The translations under genes and the position numbers were made by a program. This document shows, one piece after another, positions 31,001 to 38,771 of a stretch of DNA of 38,771 nucleotides (positions are counted from its first letter, which is position 1; each line of letters starts with the position of its first letter). The notes beneath the pieces are model-generated. The model saw only the letters and a program-made list of their open reading frames with translations, was not told where the DNA came from and did no database searches. The stretch comes from Spirogloea muscicola (lineage: Eukaryota > Streptophyta > Zygnematophyceae > Spirogloeales > Spirogloeaceae). The stretch covers positions 211,424 through 250,194 of the forward strand of contig WELB01000114.1 of the NCBI GenBank assembly GCA_009602725.1. Direction: 5' to 3'.

Positions 31001-32363
31001 CTCTCGTCAAGAGTAAAAAGATTGTGGCAAGTGAGACCAGGTTCACCTCGATGCACTGACCACCTCACGCCTTCACAGGAGCTTCATGAGATACGATAGA
31101 GAAACTGGCCTCGACACTCAAAATGAGGAGCGCCTGCAAGATGCTCTCAAATTGTCTATACAAACACTTGCCAGGCTGGTAAACACTAGCCAGGACTGCT
31201 CAGCTGCATGCTTGTCAAGACTCCTTGGGCCAGTCCCTGAGCAGTGTTTCAGGATAGACATCCTCTGATGTCTATCCTGCACGAGCAACGAGCTCCTGAG
31301 CGTCACCTTCATTTTCTCAAGTTTGTGCTGCCGCTACGATCTGGGTCACGTGTGGCTGTTTGTATTCTGACCACGCCCGCGCCCTTCTCATTTCCTACTG
31401 TTTCAGCTGGAAGATGCAGGTCCAGTCAAGGATGTGCTGACTCTGAATATCCAGAGCAAAATGCATCCCGGCGATGACATGGAGTACATGGCCAAGGCGA
31501 CTGCTGTTGTGGAAGCAGCCCTTCAAGGACTTTCAAGCAATACTTCTGTGCTCCATGTAAGGGACCATCTAGCAGACGCCAAAGCTCAGTTGACCTAGCC
31601 ATCTAAATCTACATGCTTTGCTAGTTGCCGCCAAGTCTTGGACAGGTCCCAGTGTTCCCATGTGCACACATGATAGACTCTCCCAGGTGCTCCAGCCATG
31701 TATGTGTACCTTGCAGAGTTTGTCTTGCCACAATTCCAGGATCTCGTCATTGAGAACTCCTGAGAATTGGTCTTCCTGCTTAACTGCTTGACTTAACTGC
31801 TTTACATGCTCACAGGTCGAGCCCAGCAGCTCTTTGAGGAGTGTGCTGCAGTCACCTTCTGGGGAAGCTTCCAGTATGCTGGAGGAGGAAAGTCAAAGCG
31901 GAACCAAGGAGCTCCAGCTCAATGCAGCGGCAATCAATGGAGAGACGTATGCTGGTTCTGATGCAGCAATGATCCTGGTAACTTGCCCTGCACCGTCCTA
32001 CTTCGGTCACCCCTATTTTCAATTGGGCCTTCTGAGTATCAAACCTGGTAATTTTGCTGCGTCATTAAGCCTGCCTCTCTGCTGTGAGAAGGTGGAGCCT
32101 GCACACATGAGCTCCTTTGCTGTGGGCTGCAGGCTTCATTGAATCATCTGCTCAGAGGAGAAAAGGAGCAGGGCCAACCACCTCAGGCCAGTGACGAGCA
32201 GGCCCAACATATTCCGGCTGAAGCTCCGAGGGGTCCTACAGTGGAGGAGCTCCTGATGTCCGCACAGCAGAAGCTGCCGACTGGAGCAGAGAAGCAGCCC
32301 ATTGTAGTCAACAAGCAGCAGCTTCTTGAGAGACTTGGTGGCGACTCCGAGGACATCCATTAA
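28056..32363 (+). CDS. EFR3: EFR3-like plasma-membrane scaffold protein (plant SRL2-type), complete
   Basis: EFR3 proteins anchor the phosphatidylinositol 4-kinase complex at the plasma membrane. Thirteen exons: 28056-28193, 28536-28607, 28849-28964, 29168-29279 (or 29309), 29542-29670, 29871-29918, 30038-30264, 30389-30591, 30740-30911, 31079-31178, 31407-31556, 31816-31977, 32133-32363, about 619 residues. This is shorter than the ~980 of Arabidopsis SRL2, mainly in the C-terminal half. The start MGVVSRRVVPAC, with Cys residues (TCFACPGLRSRSRRPVKRYK), fits palmitoylation plus a basic patch. Then come helical-repeat segments: GKLAAYAEKNPARIPK, DLRCQGCELFVAFVLNQ, FFHNLDSLVPLLL, VCIEAAARLAKAE, FRYFDRGHSWAPLEHSLAF, LAGLVRHLD. 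The tail has EELLMSAQQKLPTGAEK and ends GGDSEDIH. Confidence 0.92.
31250..31279. other. 13-bp hairpin in EFR3 intron 10
   Basis: CAGGATAGACATC, loop CTCT, GATGTCTATCCTG: perfect stem with a tetraloop, inside the intron between exons 31178 and 31407. Confidence 0.8.
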
Positions 32364-32954
32364 TACAGTAGGAACCATCACTGCAAATCGACAAGTATAT
32401 ATGCTTGGACGCAGTCAAGTTGCAATATAAGCACCAGCTGCAAAGAGGAGGATCGGACTCCTCTGATGAAGGCGACCAAGTTCGCGGTGCACATCTCACG
32501 GAGAAGAACCCAGATCCAATCCAAGCACCACATGTCAAGTTGCTTCGTCATCAAGACTTCTTCAACCAGGTCCATCTACCAAGACATGGCGCCTGACATG
32601 ATTGCTCACGCTGGTCCACATGCAGCCAACTTCATCCAGGATTTCACTAGGAAAACAGTGGCAACTCGCTGGTAGCAACACACCTACCTACAGTGCCCAT
32701 GTTTAGGTCTTACAGGAGCCGCATATATTGATACTCTTGAACTGTTATTCAGCTTAGTGCAAATCTGACTCACAAGTTGTGCTCCCCTGGTGTCTTGAGC
32801 ACGTAAAATGTAGTTTCATTCACCCAATTTTGCCTTGCAATCAAGTTTCTGGCACCCCTTTAGAACGTGTAGTAGAGCTGGCACACTACTGGTCTGTTCA
32901 GAGTGGCTAACACTTGCGAGATTCATATATTACTGAGACATTCATATGTTCCTT

Positions 32955-33097
32955 CTTCACACATACAACTGCTCACAAATTACTGCGCACGTGCTCATGG
33001 TACTTACAAGTAGTTTCTGAATGCTTCACTGTTAAAGATTCAATTGTTCTCTTCACAACATACGACTGCTCACAAATCATTGAGCACGTGCTCATGT
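32955..33097. repeat. Pair of ~46-bp direct repeats, 97 bp apart
   Basis: 32955-33000 and 33052-33097 share TTCACA, ACTGCTCACAAAT and GCACGTGCTCATG with few changes. Each contains the palindromic CACGTG (G-box core). Confidence 0.8.
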
Positions 33098-33110
33098 TGA
33101 CCACGACTAA

Positions 33111-33146
33111 GGAGTACCAAGTAAGGGCGGAGTACCAAGTAAGGGC
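33111..33146. repeat. Perfect 18-bp tandem duplication
   Basis: GGAGTACCAAGTAAGGGC occurs twice with no spacer. Confidence 0.95.
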
Positions 33147-33549
33147 ACTCTATCATCATCCATGGGCTAAGTGTGCTGTAAATATGGAAGTGTCCATCTT
33201 GTCATGTTACTTACTGCTTATGGAGGAGGAGCTGGTGATAGAAAACGTTGTGAGAAGCACAGCTTAACACAGCTTCTCTTGTTAAGCTCAGTAGCTGTTG
33301 GGTTGTTGACCCTCCTGCTCGTGGAGATGTCATAGCAATCTGTTGTAGACCTCCGCAGCAATATATGGTTGTATTGGTTGCCCTTTGAAAATGTCACTGC
33401 CAATATCGCAGCTTGCACTGTGCATAACCCTGTGACTATTTGTCAGCCAGCTTACTGGCTGATCACAAGGTGGTGGCATGCGCCTACACAGGCAGGCAAA
33501 ATCCCATTCTTGGACGCCGCAAGGTTTACCGAGTCAGTGACTTGAACAA

Positions 33550-33700
33550 GTCTGTCTGTCTGAACATCTGTCTAGACATCTGTCTGTCTAGACATCTACA
33601 CGACCTTGAGGTCACATGGACTTGTCACTACTGCTAAACATTCGTATACGATTGTCTACACGACCTTGAGGTCACATAAACTTTTCACCATCGATAAACA
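33550..33700. repeat. GTCT-type simple repeat followed by a 60-bp-period duplication
   Basis: 33550-33594 is made of CTGTCT and CATCTGTCTAGA units with two GTCTAGAC palindromes. Then TCTACACGACCTTGAGGTCA occurs at 33595 and again at 33655, with similarity continuing over about 46 nt. Confidence 0.85.
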
Positions 33701-34191
33701 GTGTGTACACATTTCTACATTCAGGTGGCAAGTGACCATGTACATCAACTTCACAAGACCCACAATGTGTCGCTGTAAGTACAGTGTGCATGCATAAGAG
33801 CTGATAGATGGGCCTCTTGAGAGAGGTGTTGACACAGACAGCGAGCTGTTTGAAGTCTGTGTTAAGATTCAATACTAGCATCAACCTATTATGCAAACCT
33901 TACTGTAATCACCTCCAACCTCATCCTCCCTCCCTTCCTTTGCCCCCCCCGCTCTTTGATATATTATCTTGTACACATCTGCTTTAATGTTCAGGCAGTG
34001 CTAAGACACACGTCGACGAATTACACCAGGTCGCACATTTAATGAAGAAAGGGCGTTTTTCAAGGCTTCAAGAGTAACTTCGTAAACCACCCACTTGGTG
34101 GTGGACATCCACTCTGCAATGAGGGGGTCAACAGCTACAGCTGTCATTCAACACCATAATAATCTACACACCTACACTCAAACCATCACTC

Positions 34192-37100
34192 CTACGATCG
34201 GGTCTGTATTTGTGCCCGAATTGCAGGAGTGAATTTTCCGCATGTTGGAAAGTCTGCTGGAGGTTTTGGGAGTGTCTTATTACCGCCACTACTAATACGG
34301 ACGTATGTTTGCATACCAAGTTCAATGTGTGGCTCCAAATGGCCTGCAAGTACAGGGGCACACAATGACAGCTTCAAACGATGCTAAAAGACACTGCGTA
34401 CAAGGTCTCAAGTTGCTACTGACCCATTGCCAGCATACGATGTCTATCCAATGTCAGCAAGACTTGCACTTTCTTTAATCAGTACAAGAGTTCTTGTGGA
34501 TATGCAACCACTATATGTTAACATCTACAGCAGGGTCAAAGATGAGGTCAAGACTCACAGTGGAAATTCCACATGCCGGGGTTTATGGCGTGGAAGCGGA
34601 TGGCGACCCACTGCTTATCATAGATTGTCACAACATTCCGTGCAATTGGATCGACAGTATTATAGTAATAGGAACCATCGAAAGCTTTGGTCGCATCAAA
34701 TGTTCCATTGCCCCTGCCAACCACGTAGAACACCATACCATGGAGATGGAAAGGGTGGGCAAGGCCCGGGAAATTGCTGCACATTCACATGGTGCCATGC
34801 CATGAAATCAGTAATTGACTGACAAATTCCAATGGATAACATACAAATGTACTGACTGATGAAGAGGAACTGTAACAACAGACAGAGTAGACTGCACTGA
34901 GCTTAACAATCTACACCAACTTGTAGTGGGTACCAGCAAGTACTGACAAATAAAAAGCATCTGTAAGTTCCAGGCACCTGACAAGCTAGACAGAGGTAGG
35001 GGATCTTTAGGCTGCACACACTCACCTGTTCTGAATCACAATCTGGACCCAGTTGCCATACTTGACGTCAATGATTGTGGTCGCCTCCTTTGCTGGGGCA
35101 TTAGGATCGACCTGAATAGCCGCCTCCTGAGCCAGAGTAGGGAGCACGGGCAACTCCACAAAGGCACCCTGCATACAGCGTCAAAGTGCGTTAGTGAAGT
35201 CTTGTCACCTCTCCAATTCTGGATATGCTAGACAGCAAACCTGATATTAAGTGCTTACTTAAGTGCTTTTCTTCGTCAATCTTGTTCATCAGTCTTGCAC
35301 TGAAGCTGACCAGCTTGACATCAGCTGAAGACAGCCTAAAGAGCTAACAACATGTAGCTCAATGTCAGACATTTCGCTCCTAGATGACTGATCCGGTTGA
35401 TTTCCATCCCTTCTGCATAAGAAGTGCAGGTGCTCACAGGAAGTTGCAAGTAGTCTGCGAGGAGCATTGGAGTATCACCAAACTTGAAAGTGTAGTTGTT
35501 CAGCGCATATCGTGTCACTTTGTCGAACGACCTCTGAGCAAACTGGACTACAACAAGCTGATCGACCTTGTTGGCCTTCAACCCGGCATCATTATTGAAC
35601 AAGCTCCTTGTGCGCTGCAGGTCAAAAGGAAAGGAACAGTTTGGTCGGCTCTTGTGCACAACGAAAGGCAATTTCCGCATAGGCATAGCACTCTAATGGG
35701 CAAGCCAAAGTCACTCCTTCATTCTGTAATCTACAAACAAAAACTTTGACTACAGGATACTTGCTAGAGAAAAGCTCACCAATGACAGAGAGGTGCAGAC
35801 TATCTTGATCAGTGTCAAGCATCACAGCAGGAAAGCATGTGATACTCACGTTGTTGAAATGCCAGCCCTTCGTATAATCACCGGAAGCCAGATCATCAGG
35901 AAGGACTGGAGGAGCAGTCTTGGGAGTGCCCCAACCCCAGTCAGAGCCCTCGTAGTGGAACACAGCAGTGGCCTGAGGCGCGCCAAGAGCCTGCGGGAAA
36001 AGGGCTGAGCTGTTAACACTTGCTCAAAGGCTACAATCTATCTACTTCTCAGTGTCTGTGGTGACTTGACTGCACTCTCCTTCCCCTCTCCACACACATT
36101 ACAGACATCACATGACATCTGCCAGCATTGAAGGTCAGTGACGGTAGAAGATAAAGAGAACATTCAGCTTGGATACCGACTTGGTCGAGAACAGGGTCCA
36201 CAGTGATCCAATAAGACTTGGGCTTCTGGTTCATCTTGACAAGCACAGAGTACCCCTGGCCAGGCAGGATCTCCAGGCCATCATGCAAGGCGATTGGCTT
36301 GGTGAAGACGCTGTCGACCTCCACCATCCACATTGTGTGCCCCTGCAGCCACCAGATATTGATGCTCAACACCATCTCACGCACGTGCAAGCTTACCTTT
36401 CCTGCTGTTCTAATCTCTCAGTCAGTGATCTTCCAAGGACTACAGCTTTAGTCTTAGCCAGGTTGTCCAGGGTCACGCACCTCCATCTTGACTTGCATGG
36501 GTGTGAGGAGGCCCGCATTGACGAAGTGGAAGCGGTAGGTTTGGTTGGGCTGGACCACCACCTTTGTTGGCTGATCAAAGAGGAAGGTGAGGGAAGGACT
36601 TTGACATAAGACAATTGCTGTGCACGGCTGTCTGAGTTGTGGTGGCAGATTCTACCATCAACAGCTCCCATATCACTTAGTTAAGTCACTACGTCAACTG
36701 CAGACAAACTGCTGTATCTAAGCTTAAAGTAAGCAGCAGCTAGTGGAAGACTCGACATAAATATGTTATTCACTCACCCCTGGACAATAGGACTGCTTGC
36801 AAGCCCCTGTGTAACCGTCGGTGGGATCCACAAATGAGCAGTCATAAGCTCCCCGGCCATTGATCAAGAGGGAGTCTGCGGGGCCCCAAAGGCCCTGCCA
36901 GATGGATGGAATAGGCTTCTGGAGGTCTGCCTGCAATTGCAGTCACAATGCAATTCACGGTATCAACAAAACACCCTGCACCATGTCAACTTTCAAACCC
37001 CTGCACCATGAGTCTTGCGAGTATCATCATTAGCAGCCATTGCATTGATGTTAATTCTCTGCTGTGCTCAGCCTTGCACAGCTCTCAACTTCTGCATAAT

Positions 37101-38771
37101 GAGCGAGAGTAGACCATGCCCATATGGCAGCAGCCAGACACGACGCCAGTCCCATGAATGGCGCCAGAGCATAGACCAATATGCACCTCAAGAAGCGTAT
37201 CATTCTTGTGCCACCAGTCCATGAGGACAATGAACGGCTCCCCATACGGCTTCTTGAAGGGCAGGGGCTTGACGGACCTCACATGGAAACCTCCAAAAAG
37301 GGACGACCGTTGCATCTGTAAATGAACAGACAGCTAGCTCCCATCTTAGTACAAAGCAAAAGAACAACCTCATGAGCAGGCGGTCCCGACTATCGACTAT
37401 GTCAACTGCTAACACTCATGTAATAGACGACGTAGAGGTATGAGGAAAAGAACTGCATGCTGCACTGCTGCGGAGCTACGCGCACAAGAGTTGGCGCATC
37501 AATGGCTGCAACAGGTCAAGTCATATCAAGGAGGCTCCTCACCCCAATGTGCGCATGCCACCAGAAGGTTCCCCGCTGGCCGTTTGGGCTGAAGCGGTAA
37601 GTGTAATTCATCCCGGGCTGGATGGGGCACTGCGTCCCAAAGAAGGGACCGTCCTGCCACTGCGAATTCACTTGGTGCATTCCATGCCTGCAAACAGGAA
37701 AGGCCACACAACACACCAGATCGGTCCAGGTCAGGCAGCACCTTTGGTCTCTCTGTGGTCCTCCGATCACCTCAAAAGATCCAGGATAGGAAAGTCGCCA
37801 TCACAGACCAATAAACCCCACTAAGTTTCATCAAATGTGCCTCATAGATGCTGTTCCTCATATACTGCTTTCTGCACCTGACTTGCTTGTCTAAGCTGAA
37901 ACCACAAAAACACTGGCCGTTCAAAGCTGAGAACCACAGTCATGGCCACCAGTGACCGCAATCGCTACCAGTGACCAGGCAATACTACCAATCGTGCAAC
38001 CCTTCCTGCACCTGCCTTGCTTGTTTAAGCTAAGGTACAAAAGCACTGGGGCTGTTCAGAGCTGAGAACCCTAGTCACAGCACCAGTGACCACAACAGCT
38101 CCCAGTGACCAGGCAATACTGCCAACCTTGAGGAGGTAGCTCCTCTACAATGGCTTTGAATGGAATGACAGAGGAGGACAAAGCTTTGTGATCCCTAGCC
38201 AGTCCAGCAGCTCAGCTGGCCAAAGGCTTCACCAGCGCGCCTCAGCCAGAAGTTACTCCTAAGCTGTCCACTTTGACCAATGCTCGCTTGCACTCTCCAG
38301 CACCTTACAGTGCCCGACTCATGCGAGCTCACCCGACAGGAGAGAAGGTGTAGTGCAGCAGAGCAAAGCGCCAGAAGGGCAGCGAGCTCACCAGTGGATG
38401 GAGGTGGGCACTGGCAGCTGGTTGTGCACGTTGATCTCCACGGTGTCGTTAGAGTAGATGTCGATGGTGGGCGCCGGGAACTTGCCGTTCACGCCCACGA
38501 TGCGCTTCTCCACGCAGTCCGGGTGAGCTGCGGCAGCGCCAATGCGCACCCCGAGGCTTCCGTCAGAGAGGGGCAGCTCGATGGCAGAGGTGTGGAGCGC
38601 AGGATTTGAACAGCAGCCCTGTCAGCCGGTAGCCAGGAGGTAAGGCCTGGCTGGAGGGGCGCACCCATGAAGTAGGAGATGTTCCAGTCGTAGCGGACGA
38701 GGGCGGCGTCGGCGGCCGCCGCGGCGAGCAGCACCAGCAGCGCCGCCGCGGCGGCGCCGGAGCCCCGCGCC
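34192..38771 (-). CDS. Secreted multicopper oxidase (laccase / ascorbate oxidase-like), 5' partial
   Basis: Couples one-electron oxidation of a substrate to reduction of O2 to water, outside the cell. Exons on minus: 38771-38665 (start outside window), 38527-38392, 37687-37543, 37315-37187, 36930-36778, 36570-36481, 36342-36181, 35990-35850, 35614-35438, 35168-35026, 34776-34559, 34343-34192, about 584 residues. An Ala/Leu-rich signal peptide precedes [13 protein letters not shown]. All four copper motifs are intact: HWHGMHQ (split across exons 2/3), [24 protein letters not shown], and [12 protein letters not shown] (split across the last intron), with the type-1 axial Met. Also [14 protein letters not shown] and [10 protein letters not shown]. 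No C-terminal membrane segment or GPI-type tail is evident. Intact ligands argue against the copper-less SKU5 branch. The donor at 36180 (GTCGGT) is weak; the substrate is unknown. Confidence 0.93.
37872..38127. repeat. Tandem duplication (~134-bp period) in the multicopper oxidase intron 2
   Basis: 37872-37996 and 38006-38127 are diverged copies sharing CTTGCTTGT, AAGCACTGG/ACACTGG, AGCTGAGAACC, CCAGTGACCAGGCAATACT in the same order. It lies within the 704-nt intron between exons 37687 and 38392. Confidence 0.85.

Larger units (their letters stand above)
32364..34191. other. Convergent intergenic region between EFR3 and the multicopper oxidase
   Basis: About 1.8 kb with no recognisable exon. 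It is less GC-rich than the gene regions and carries several short tandem or direct duplications, listed separately. The 3' UTRs of both flanking genes must lie here. Confidence 0.6.

Noticed and set aside
37015-37224. Plus-strand frame with a signal-peptide-like start near 37015
   Set aside because: Lies across an intron and exon of the multicopper oxidase on the other strand; no family similarity.
1-38771. CRISPR array, bacterial operons, phage or integrated virus genes
   Set aside because: None seen: the repeats are not regularly spaced, genes are spliced and eukaryotic, and no capsid, terminase or integrase-type protein was recognised.

Overview
This is an intron-dense eukaryotic nuclear window, most likely from a green alga or another member of the green plant lineage. 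Four things point there. The genes have their closest recognisable relatives in plants: a peroxisomal LON2 protease, a plant-type cystathionine gamma-synthase, a plant-type EFR3/SRL2 protein and an MSL-type channel. The small splicing factor SF3B5 is close to residue for residue the plant form. Degenerate copies of the plant-type telomere motif TTTAGGG/CCCTAAA are scattered through introns and 5' flanks, which argues against Chlamydomonas-type TTTTAGGG. Introns are short to medium with GT...GCAG boundaries. I cannot name the genus; a trebouxiophyte or a streptophyte alga would both fit. Because every gene is split, single ORFs are misleading. The gene models below were built by joining conserved exons in phase across GT-AG introns.

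Layout. (1) 163-5652, plus: peroxisomal Lon protease, 13 exons, 5' end outside the window, ending in the peroxisomal signal SKL. (2) 6188-9579, minus: MscS-like mechanosensitive channel, 10 exons, start codon not located. (3) 11884-12905, minus: SF3B5/SF3b10, complete, with a 6-nt first coding exon. (4) 10.7-15.0 kb: a repeat-rich stretch with foldback (MITE-like) repeats and a decayed non-LTR retrotransposon end. (5) 15508-17969, plus: EndoU-family endoribonuclease, complete. (6) 18120-22609, minus: AAA ATPase of the DUF815 family with a probable organelle transit peptide, complete. (7) 22.8-23.2 kb: telomere-like block plus another foldback element containing a 36-bp perfect palindrome. (8) 23825-27245, minus: cystathionine gamma-synthase, 5' end lost in an assembly gap. 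(9) 27246-28018: 773 Ns. (10) 28056-32363, plus: EFR3-like plasma-membrane scaffold, complete. (11) 34192-38771, minus: secreted multicopper oxidase with all copper-ligand motifs, 5' end outside the window.

The genes do not form a pathway or operon; they are unrelated housekeeping and cell-surface functions, as is normal for a nuclear chromosome. Convergent pairs are LON2/MSL, EndoU/DUF815 (only 150 bp apart) and EFR3/oxidase. CGS and EFR3 are divergent across the gap and probably share a promoter region there. The most unusual content is not a gene system but the repeat landscape: telomere-like tracts in introns and beside two start codons, and a family of foldback repeats with a shared core. 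The least understood protein is the DUF815 ATPase.
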